Origin: Hirudo medicinalis
Taxonomy: Eukaryota > Annelida > Clitellata > Hirudinida > Hirudinidae
Length of the DNA: 64,000 nucleotides
Direction: 5' to 3'
NCBI GenBank assembly: GCA_011800805.1
Contig: MPNW01000464.1
Span: 23,426 to 87,425 of the forward strand
Shown here in pieces: positions 10,101 to 22,100 of the stretch. How positions within the stretch are numbered: position 1 is the first letter of the stretch; each line of letters opens with the position of its first letter. The notes under the pieces are model-generated. The model searched no databases, was not told the DNA's origin, and saw nothing but the letters and a program-made list of their open reading frames with translations. Both the position numbers and the translations under genes were made by a program.

Positions 10101-13100
10101 TTTGGTGGCTTCCACCACTTCCTTTAGGACCTTATTGTGTCGCCACGTGTACCGACCATTGTCGAGGGCATATTTGCAATTTGAGAGCACATGGTGGAGT
10201 GTCTCGGATTCACCGCAAAGCTCACATTTATAGTGTTCCGTCAAACCCCATCTTCGCAAATTGTCTATAGAAGGTAATTGGTCATAGATCGATCTTATCA
10301 CAAAGGCCAATCGATGTGGAGACATCTTCCATATCTCATTCCAACTGATGGACCGCTGAGCCACGTCCTCCCTCGTGATCCATTTATCTTGCTGTGACTG
10401 CTGCACTGCCTTTGTGACTCGCTCTCTCTCTCTCCATTTTCCTCCTCCTATCTCGGATTATAAGTTCTGCTCTAACCGTTGAGCAGGATTTGACCATTTT
10501 GCGAAGTGGTTCCAACCTACAGCATGACGGCAGGTCTGAATAGGACTTCGCATTTCCTAAAACGTCAGTTCTGAAACTGACTTATCAATTTCTGATGTCC
10601 GCAGAGTTGTTTAGCATCCACTGCGTTCTTATTTTGGAGACCTTATACTCCTCCACTATGGATCTCAGAGGTAGCTCTTGCTATAGAGGGCAACAGATGA
10701 CACCCTGGAGGTAGCCCAAGCCATGATCTGATGCATCTGTTAACTCTTCTCTAACTCTTCGACTGTCGGCAAACCGATCTCTTAGATCGTCAATGGCCAC
10801 AGCAGCCTTGGAAGAGCACAAACTGGAACAACCACACCTTGGACTTCTCTGCAATGGTGCCTCTCCGATTACCTGCAACTCCTGAATAGCTAGCCTGACT
10901 ATGTCGCTTTCTTGGATTTTATCGGTGAGGGAATCATTAAAACGACCCAGGCTTTTAACCGGTTCCTCGGAGACTGTGGGAACCCGCTGTCTATGACTGC
11001 GTGAACAAGAAGAAGGAAACGAGCAGCAGCAACAGCCAGATTTTAATGAAGTGGCTGGTCCATCAACAAGATGAGATTCTATCAGCAGAGGCTAGAAGGT
11101 CAAGAAGAGTCGTCAAGTCCGTTTTTGCCAATTGACCATTATTTTGTTAGTCCTACTACATCAACTTGCAGCAGTGGAAAGTTTGCTGTTCTGTCTCAAG
11201 ATGGATGCTCGTCAGGAGCCAGTGACTGCAGCCATTTTGATCTATGGCAAGAAAACGTACCCTTTGGATTTTGAGTCTGAGGACCCTGCGAAGAAAGCAG
11301 CTTTTTGTGCTCAGCTTGCTAAAAAGTTGATTGAGAAAGTCAGTCAGTATGGATACATTTGGCTTTGTGTCAGACAGTGAAGCAAAAATGGTCAAGGTTC
11401 GTGAATTCAGCCAATTCTGAATGGCGAGATCTGATGGTCTATGGTTGTGCTAGTCATGCATTGAACTTGGTGGAGTCAAAAACCACTCTCGCGGCTGTCC
11501 AGGACAAAATTGTTGACGCATAAAATATTTCAAAGATCACCAGCATCCTGCAGGGCTTCTGAAAGAGTCTGGAGGAATATTCCCTCAACTCCCAAACAAC
11601 ATGATGGATAAGTCAGAGAGCATGTCTGGAGACATTTTTGTTCAACTACGAGCGCTATGGAGACATCATGGACAGTGAAGGTGATGCTAAGCCTTTGAAC
11701 GCAAAGAAATTTATTATCAAACGCGCAGTAATGTGGCGTTGGTTTCTGTGACGAAGTGGATCTTCTTTCAGGTGGCGGGGCGTCGAATCCCAACCATTCA
11801 GGAGGAGTCGGTCAAGAGCCTAGGGAGAGTGTCTGACGAAATCCTCAAGGACGGAAATCAAGAAGCTGCTACACGGAGAATGATGAAAAAGAGTTTGGAG
11901 GCGATTGGTGGAGTGTCTCTTCCCGAAGATTCAAGGTGTGGCTAGTAGAGTTTGTACTCCTCCGAAGACTATTGTGGCCGTTGATAATGTACGAAATTAG
12001 CCTGCCTACAGTGGAAGCGCTGGGGCGGTACATCAACCGATATACATAGCGGCACAACCAAGTACTGAAAATAGTGGTCGAAGCAATGGAAGCAGCCCGT
12101 TCAAAGCAAACGCTCGCGAGTCCGTCCCACAAAGGAGGATGTACTTTCTGCGAGAAGGCGCATCGCAGTATTAGTGCAATAAGTGCAAAAACTCCAGGGA
12201 GAGATTTCCTAAAGAACGCAAATGATTGGTTGACCGCAGCCGACATCGGAGGAATGAGACACTATCCCCAGGTGATTCAGGAGAGTGGACGTAGGCCATA
12301 CGCAATAATGGCATCCACGAAGACAGACACCGTCATTTTGGTAGAGTTGACAGTTCCTGGGGAAGACAGAATAGAACTAAGCAATGTGCTCAAAGAAGAG
12401 AAGTGCTCCGAGCACACGATGGAACTGATGGACAAAGTATAGAGGCATTTCCTCGCCATTGAAGTTGGACTAGTTGGCAGATCCAATTACAATTTCCTCA
12501 GAGAAATTGGCCTGCCAAGCAGAGAAAGAATGTCGACAGCAGCTGAAACGACGTCCAATTGGCTATGGACAAAAAGAGGTAGCCAATAGCGTGTCTTCAT
12601 CGAGCAGCCAGCGGCAGGAAACAGGAGACTCCTCTCAGTCGATGCACGCTGATAGGCTTATATAAACAGCGCAACAGGAGGCCGACTTTCAGTTCGAAGA
12701 AAAGCGTGCTCGAAGAAAGGGGAAAGAAGGAAGGTTGTGAAGGGGGAGATGCATGGAGATGAAAACTAACAATCCAGCAGGGACACCCGGCTGGTTACCG
12801 GGTGCAGCCCATCTCCAGAGAGCGTCAGGAGATCAGGGCCGCTTAAATCCTCTGAGGATTTCCTGCTGGTACTCTGCAGTCCCAGAGTTTCTTAATCTGA
12901 AGCAACTTGATCACGTTGCTGAAACATCAATCTGTTTCAAGATGATTCCAAGAACTTGGTTGATTGCGTAAGAGGTTGACTTAAACTTCTGAAGGATCAG
13001 GACATCAAAGAAGATGTTCTTGTTCAAGATGAGATCAATGACAGGTTCAGAAGTACCGACTGGCATGAGCCGGCATTTGGACAACAGAAACCAAGAAGAA

Positions 13101-16100
13101 AAACTTTTCTTTCTTCATCAAATTTCGAGGCTCCTTTCTATGGACCAACAAGATGGAAGAATGCTTTGACATGGAAGATCTGGAATTGGAAGGAGAAAGT
13201 GAATCTGGAGACTAGTATTGTAAGGACAATGAAACTAAATACATGTAATGTGTTTGAACTAAGAATTTCTGACTGTAAAATGTTTATGTAAATTTTAGAA
13301 ATACAAACCTTTCAAAGAAAACTAAATAAGTTTGCCTTATTTTGCCAACGAAAAACTTTGAAAATGATAATTCTGGTAAAAATCTAAAAATACCGAAAAT
13401 CCCAAGACCATTTTCAAGACCAAGAAGATTTTCGGGATTATCCCGCGGGCGGGATTCTTTCCATCCCAACCCTGATTATCAAGAGGTTCGACGACTTATT
13501 TAAATTAGACATAAAGTGAATCCTCTCGAAAATACTATCAAGCTTTCTTCAATTTCCGTCAAGTTTTCACTATGTAGTAGACTTCTCAAGCCTTTCATCA
13601 GTCAAATCTAATTAATTTATCCAAAAGGATACAATTTCTCAATTTTATATGATATTGGTTCACCTAAGAATTTTCAACCTCGACGGTTCGGATAATAACG
13701 AGTGTGAACACTGCCACTAACTTCCATAAATAACAATAAAAAATAAAATATCACAATCACATTAAAAATCAACCGTTAAAGATAAAAATGCGTTTAATAC
13801 CTTAAAAGATAGATTTAAAATTGAGGTATTTGCTTATGGTATATAAACTTTCTAAAGTTTTTAGTTGCATTTTTATCGTGAATTTTGACGTAAAAGCCAA
13901 AACTTGATATCGAGCCTAACAGTTTAATAAATAATAATTGCATATTTGAAAGCTTAAGAACATAACCTTTTAAAGTATGAGTATTTTTTAGAGTCTATCA
14001 CTCTAGAATGAGTCTAAAATTAATTTCGGGTATTTAAGTGAAAATGTAAAAATTGCCGTTTGTTTAAATTGTATTCTCCTGTAATTGAAATAGGAAAGAT
14101 TTGAGAGCTAATCTATTTATTATGATGTTTATTAGGTTATTCGAAGCGTCCAATTGCTCACTATATTAAAATAGAAGCTTATAGTTCATAACAGTAACTC
14201 ATCTTAGGGCCAGCAAGTCAGAATGTGGATATGATGGAAAAAATGTTCGAAGCAGGATGCGGAATCGTGAGGTTGAACTTTTCGCATGGTTCGTACGAGG
14301 TTAGCTGATCTTATCTGATTTGCAAAGGAATCGTAGATCCAAAAAGAAAAATAATAAATATTGATTTCTTTACAAATATTTATCAAATGATCAATGACTT
14401 AAGGGTTCTCAAACTTATTTTGGTCAGCGCCTCCCCTCTTTCGAAACACGATTAATGATAAATAAAAAACAACCATTGAGTAAAAAGGACCATTTGTAGC
14501 GAACAATGGAGAATTGTATAGTTAATAAAACAATGTTTCCATTGAAAAACACTACATAAATCAAACTATTCGAAGAAAATCCACTTAGGAACCAGCGGTT
14601 CCCGACATCCTCTCTGGCATTCGTAGCAATTGCAGAGGTCATTTGAAAGCAAATTTCGTTTAATTTTCCGACTACAAATTTTACTTGATTTACTTTTTTT
14701 CTTATATTACGTAGGTGCATTTTAAATGTTATCGCAAGTAGGAATCGCTAAAATTTACATGAACTACATTCATTCATTACTAGAACTGCAATGTTTATTT
14801 AAACAAACTCTACAACTCAACAACGCTTGAGAACGGACAGTTAGGAAAGGCATCCAGAGATCTCGCATAATAATTCCTACATCCCCATTTTATGCAATTT
14901 TAAGTTCAGATAAGCCCATCTGAAGCCTCGTGCGCTTGGCATATGTGTCCTATGCTAGATTCTAATCAGCAATCATTTCATCTTTGGCCTGACTTCCACC
15001 AAATCGCTTCTTCCATTGTTGACTTTGCAACCTCCGGTTGTACTGAGAAACTCCTACTAGGGAGCCTACTGACAGGGAATCATCGAACGTGTCGGCCCAA
15101 ACTCTTGACCTTCGAGGGGGGCGCACCCGTTGATCAGGTAGGTGTCTCTGTCGGTTATTTCCATACTTTTTACCATATTATCTACCTTACCCATTTGCAT
15201 TTTCTTTGAAGCGGCCGCCTTTACTTGGGGTGCAAGTGGTTCAGAGGGTAGCGTTCCTGCGAACGAAGGTAAAAGTAACAGTCGTTACGTGTCGTGTTCG
15301 AAACCCAGCTTGCACCACCACAAAGCGCCCCTGGGAGCCGGCACTATATAAATGGTCTAAGCGCCCCTGACGTTCACGCTTATGGCGCTATATAAATAAA
15401 CACACTTACTTTACTTAATTACTTTACTTTGAAAATTAAGACGCCATCGGACGCGCACATCTATTGCATTTTTTTTTTAATTTAGAGAAATTTTATTCAA
15501 CAAACTACCTTGAACACGAAACATTAAAGCTACAAAATAAACTAAAATAAAATAACTCAAGAGTCAGCTTTAAGGAAGCTCACGGTCATTCCGTTTTAAG
15601 TCATTTGCGAACCGAACTGCATATCTTTCCTAGAACCCCTTTTGGCCTCTCATCTCCAAAAGCCAGCACGATGCCTCCCACATTTTTATCATAGTGTTGG
15701 TTCTTTCCCGGCTCGATAAACCGATTTGACTGAGGTGTGTTTAGGACTATTCGCCGACCAAGCCCCAACATCACCCGAAGTCCGCTATCTTCCAGATCTT
15801 TCGCTATGTCGGAGTATTTCTCCGTTTTCAGCACATTGCTTGCTTCGATCCTATCCTCCCACGGTAATGTCAATTCTACTAAAATGAAAGCACATATTTT
15901 TAAAAATGTGGATTCCAAACTTGGATGCAATACTCTAGATGAGGTCTCACCAATGCTTTATACAATCTCAGAATTACATAATTATCCCTACTTCTGTTCG
16001 CTACCATTCCAAGGACATTATTTGATTTTTTTTTAACTTCCATGCACTTTAGAGATGTTTTAATGTCCTCATACGTATTATCATACCCAGGTCAGACTTT

Positions 16101-19100
16101 CGAGATCAGACTACTTCAAAAAGTTTCTTCTAAATTCATATTCTACTTTTACATCCCTATTTTCCATACGCATGATGGAGCATTTGTCTACATTGAAAAG
16201 CATATTTCCAAATCATTGATAACAATAGTAGCATAGTCATTCCATGCTAAATTTCACGCTCATAATAATAGTCACAAATCTTTTTGTCAGCCCTGTTCAG
16301 ATATTAACATATTTTTTTTTTCAATCTCAGCATCAGGCTGATTTGCAGTCTTTCTCTGAGAAGGATATCAAAGCGCTTCAAGATTTGAGCCCGAAGTCTG
16401 CCTACCTAGCCGTCTCTATTTCCATTTCAAATCTATTCAAAATTCATTTTTTTTACTCCTCAGCTTTGACATTTCTATTCCAATGTACAATGTACTATTT
16501 CCCCGCAAACGCTTGGGTGAACTTTATGAGAAATTAAAATAATACATGGCGCTGCGGTGAGAATACAAACTATTAACGCTTCGTACACTTACGCTGCACC
16601 CAGCCTTTGCAATATTCGCAAGGCAAAATAGAAAAGTTTTGACAGACTTCAAAAGAATCGTTATAAAATCCTCTCATATTTGATAACCTTTTTTCCTGAT
16701 GGTAACTTTGAAAGTGTCCGCGTTTTGTTTTCAATGAAAGCAAAAGGAGAATGACAGCCACACGATATCGATGCATCAACTTGGAGACATTCGAATTCAG
16801 GAATAGAATCAAAATATGGGAGCTTTGAGCTTGTTAACTGAGCCAATGACCTGGAAGGGGGAAACGTCATTTGGCGATGCAGCATCCCCAGAGCTGAAAT
16901 AAAACCATCAGCTTTGCGAAAAAATGAAAAAATAAAAATAAAAAGATATTTCGTTGACTTTATAGACGAAACTAATCTTACTTTTCTGGTAACCTATATG
17001 ATATAATGAATCAAATATTACAGTATCATCAACAAACTATTGAGAATGCCAGAGCCGCAGCGGCCAAGCATTGGCTACCTATTTGCATCGCATTGGATAC
17101 GAAAGGACCGGAGATTAGAACAGGAATTGTTAAAGGGGTAACTTGCATTTTATCTTCACAGTTGCTGCAATATAAATTTTAGTTAGTAGTGACATTACAT
17201 CCAAAGCTCAGGCCAAACATATATTTCACACGAAAAGGTTGGCTGGGACAGTTTGACACTGACAAACAAACAAAATTCACATTTTACAATCGGTTGTATT
17301 TTAAATCACTCAAGGGTACCCAGGAATCCGTGGAATTGACTGCTGGTTCCATGGTAACACTAACTATCGACGAATCTTTCAAAGAATCCTGTGATGACAA
17401 AAATATATTTGTGGATTACAAGAACATCATTAATGTTCTCAATGTAGGAAAGGTGGTCCTGATTGACGACGGAGCGATATCTTTGATCGTGAGAGAAAAA
17501 GGCTGGATATTTTTAAAATTTGTATTTAGCTCATTTACATTGTAACACAAATGATGTAACACACCTAGTTGAATCGCGATAGCGAATTTGAGACGTGAGT
17601 CTGACCTTTTATTGGCCAAGAAAACGTGACGTTATTTCATGTAATATTTATGATCTAGGTGCCAATTTTTTGAAGTGTGAAGTAGAATATGGATCCGTCC
17701 TTCAAAGTTTGAAAGGGGTGAACCTACCAGGTACAGATGTTGACCTTCCTGCGGTATCTGAAAAAGATGTGCAAGATATTCTTTTTGGAATAGACCAAGG
17801 AGTAAATTATCAGTTTCATCAAATTAAATTTTACAATTTTATGTTATTCTATTTCATTAACTTCTCAATCTTACGGTATTTCTTGAAACTGACATAATGT
17901 GTCTTGCCTGCTGTCTTGTAACTCCATGTTAACTCAACTGTCGTAATACTATTTGTTATGCTTTTAGATTGATGTAATTTTCGCTTCATTCATAAGAAAT
18001 GGGGACGGAGTGAGAAGCATAAGGCAAATACTGGGAGAAAAGGGAAAGAAAATAAAAATATTTTCAAAAATAGAATGTCGAGAAGCTTGTAAAAGGTTTG
18101 TAAAGATTATAATGTAAGGGCACTGATAACACATACCAAAATATACTGTTCCATCTCTGGCGACAAAACATTAATTTTTGTAATTAAGTTTATATTGATT
18201 AAATTTATAATTGTTATATTGCACTATGGCAGATAATTAAGCTTATAGCATCCGACACCAGATCCAAAATTCCAACACATTCCCAGATTCCCCTCGGCAT
18301 CCCACAATATCCAATATTCCTATTCAGCGAATAATCACACAACTGATCGTTTTGCAACAACTGACAACAAGGATTGCGTAAATGTGGTATTTACAGGAAA
18401 TACCACCCACTTGTCAACTGAATAATTACTGAATAAAACTATAAATTCGGCAAATAAAGATGTCGTTTATAACAATACTATAGATTTAATGAAATTCTGG
18501 AGGCTTCCGATGGCATAATGATTGCAAGGGGTGATCTGGGAGTTGAAATTCCAATGGAAAAAGTCATCATAGTGCAGAAAATGATTACTGCAAGATCATT
18601 GCGTGCGGGAAAGCCAGTGATATGCGCCACTCAGGTAGGTCGTTGCAAGTGCGATTGGAAGAGTGATGCTTTGGCGTTATAAAATAACAATTAAATGGTA
18701 TTATTACTTACATAAAAAAATTTAATGCAGATGTTAGAAAGCATGACAGTAAACGCCCGACCAACAAGAGCTGAACTTTCCGATGTATCTAATGCAGTCA
18801 TGGATAGCGTTGATTGTATTATGCTATCAGGCGAATCTGCCAAAGGAAACTGGCCATTAGCTTGCATCGATGTGATGAGTAGAGTGCGTAGAGTCGTTTG
18901 TCTTGCAATTTTAAAGTCATTAGATGAAATAACTAAATTGGCGTTACCATCTAAAGAAGTGGTTCCAAGACTTATTTTGCTCACCCACCCTCATCAGAGC
19001 ACACCCTCAGGGATATTCAGAGTAGTTTCCCCTTCAAAAATTTCGGCTCTTTAAGTCTCCTAATGTTTTCGAGACGAGGAAATGCCCCGTCGTTTTTCAA

Positions 19101-22100
19101 TGGTTTATTGATATCGGAGATTGACGGCTTTCTCCAGCCTTCCTGCAATGGTTTCAGAGGACTTTCTCTGGCTTCTTCTGTGCCAGGTCCAGAATGAGGC
19201 CGCTTTGGCCTTCGTTCTTTCTCTGCTGGACAAATCTATTTTAGTGAGGAAAGCATAAGTCTACTTACTAGACCCCTGACTAGACCCCTTACGTAAACCT
19301 CGATGGGAAAAGGTCTGACTGAGGTCCATCTACAGATCTGCATATTGTAAATGGTGGAGAGATTAAAAAGTTCCTTTTCTTCACTTCACATAGGGAATTC
19401 AAAAGAACAGCTAAATATGAAATACAAATATCCAGTTGCAAACACTTGAAAAAACGTATACGAACTTAATATACATGTATTTAAATAAAAGTACATGCAT
19501 TAATTGTGGTCTGGAAATTCTGTTTGAACTTACGCCAAACATAACAAAATTCGAAATTATTATTATTATCATTATTATTATTAATTGTTTTCCTTTATTT
19601 TCTCAGCCAAACAAACGAATAAACATAATCGTAGATCAAAAACCCAAACCAATATAAAGCTCCCCTTCTGGGACTGAGAGAACCCCAAGATATCATATGC
19701 AAACCACAGCAAATCAACATTTAAAACTAAGTCCGTGCATTACACAATAAATGTCATCGCTACAAGCCAACTCTTTTCCGCCAGCGCTTTTGCGTTTTTC
19801 GCTTACGATGTTTCCACATGAGGTAAGTGCCAGAGAGAGCTGCCGTTGACAAATTCATTAACATGCTTCTGGAGAAGCCGAGGCCACGCCAAGAAGAGTA
19901 CGATTTAGATGAGATCACTCCTCTCCAGTTGCAAACGAATGCAGTCACATAAACCTTCGGAGGAGGGAATTCACCCGGATTGTTGTTTGTCATCTATACA
20001 TGAATGTCTTTGTCATCATATTTTTACACTTTGGATGTATGCACTTCGTCTAATGGGGCTGTGTCAGAGACGATGGTCTCGCAGACTATGGACTGATCCT
20101 TCTCCCATGCTAGTCTGGAATTCTGAGGTTCCCATCAATAGTTATTCTCGGTTCAACTTTGGTGCTATAGCCTTTCTTGGTTTAGCTTCTTTTCTAATTG
20201 GCGGACAAGGCTGTTATGCCGCTCTCCTCTCGCTGCGGGAAAGAGACTGAAGTCCGTATCCATCGACCGAGTCATATGAACTCTCAGCAGTCTCATGTTT
20301 AAGTTGTTTCTTGGCTTCGGGTCCTTTTGATTTTCCAAACTTTCTGTATTCGCAAAGAATTGCGCTTTACTAGTTATCTGTCAAAGCATCAAGCAGAAAC
20401 TCATCCTCATTGGACTTGTACTGTGCCGCCATTGCCGACATTCTATTGATTCTAATGATCGGCACCCATTTTCTGAGCTGCAGTATTCCGAGTCCTCCAT
20501 CCTTGACTCCCGCATGGAAGAAAGCAACCGGCGTGTCTTTGGGAAGCGCTGCCATTGTAGCATAGCAGATCTTATCTTGGTGTCAGAAGCACTGAGAGAC
20601 AAATAAAATGCTATTAAAGGTGAGGTAAATGCGCACGACTTGGTATTAGATGGTACTTGAGAGATTATTATTATTATTAAAATTGAATTATTTCAGCAAA
20701 TAAACATTTCGATTAAATTTAAAGAAAAAACCTAAGAATTAAGTCATGTTAACACGCTTATAGGAAACTAATTTTAAAAAATTTTAAAGAATAGCAAATT
20801 TAAACTTTTCTCAATATGTCCCATTTCGCGGATACAAAGAAAGAGATTGTGGACAAACTTTCTGTCGCTTGACTGCATTAATTTGGCTTTAAGACAGTCA
20901 AAAGCAAAATTTATAATTTTGTAATCAATTTTAGATAGCAAAAGAAGCCGAATGTGCTCTTTATCACCGCCAATTGTTCGAGGAACTGAGGATGCTCACG
21001 CCAAAGCCAGCAGATATTTCAAGAACCACGGCAATGTCAGCTGTTGAAGCTTCCGTTGAATCTATGGCTGCCGTAATTGTTGTGCTTACCGTCAGTGGCA
21101 GGTACATCAAGACATTGTCTGTATTTAGCCGAGTTAAGTGTCTTCAATTAAAAAAAGGAATTGCGATGCATATTAGATAAATGAGTAGTAATAGTGTACA
21201 TTAACGTCACCAAATTCAAGAAATAACTTTTGAAGCACTACTTTCATAGCATACTAATATTTGAGTAATTTTCACATTATTATTAGAGATATAGTCAAAA
21301 ACTGGGTACTTTCTATCTATCTTGGGCTGGGTGTATGTCAATTAATTTTGTTGCTTTACAGGATAATTTATCTTAGTTTTTGCGCAAAACAAGAAAAATG
21401 GCTAGCGGTCGACAAAACATTTGGCACACAATATGTTTATACCAATCGGCCAAACACGAGGGTTTGCATACATCTCCGTGCTATTGGCCATATGTAGTAT
21501 GATGAGGCAAAAATTAAAATATTTTGGACTTCAGATCCCGGACAATCCACAATCAGTGATCTATATTAAAGTGAATAATCAATCAAAAATAGATTTATTA
21601 TATGTAACACTAATTCAAAGCAATTTTTAAGTAAAAACAAGTCCAATTTAAAAGTAAGAAAACAGAAACAAAACTATTTGCAACAGTATTTTAATGTAAG
21701 TTTTAACTTGATGCAAAAATTCAGATTTAGTTTTTATAGTTGGCAACTCAGATCTTGATTTCTTCAACTGAGTTGTAGCACTGTCACAACTTTCTCTCCC
21801 GAGTTGCGACAATTTGAAGATCAGAAGATTCGACGAAATATTGCAGTTTACGATGAAATATTGTCAGGTCCTAATTCCTCCTGTCGGGATACTATCTTGT
21901 TTCGTCGTTAATGATCGAAAACCAACACGTTTTTCGAAATAAAAATGTATTGGAAGCCAAGAAATCAACAGCAAAACAATAAGCAGATCGCAACTATAGT
22001 ACAATGATCGAAATTCCACGCACACCACTCGCACACTCGCTAATATAACTGTCGTCTGCCTTCTTCGCGCGCTCGCTCAACACCAATATCACCACGCTCC

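Noticed and set aside
15218..15320. A functional tRNA gene suggested by A- and B-box-like motifs
   Set aside because: The acceptor stem does not pair and the same body recurs with a tail at other sites, so it is a SINE.
16330..16420. [11 protein letters not shown] in PK intron 3, resembling the PK block [11 protein letters not shown], as a duplicated PK exon
   Set aside because: The similarity ends after four to five residues, the following residues do not match PK, and the true exon is present at 17,659-17,801.
21361..21490. Open frame after an AG at 21,360 as the last pyruvate kinase exon
   Set aside because: Its translation has no similarity to the PK C-terminal domain; the real exon with [14 protein letters not shown] is at 28,479.
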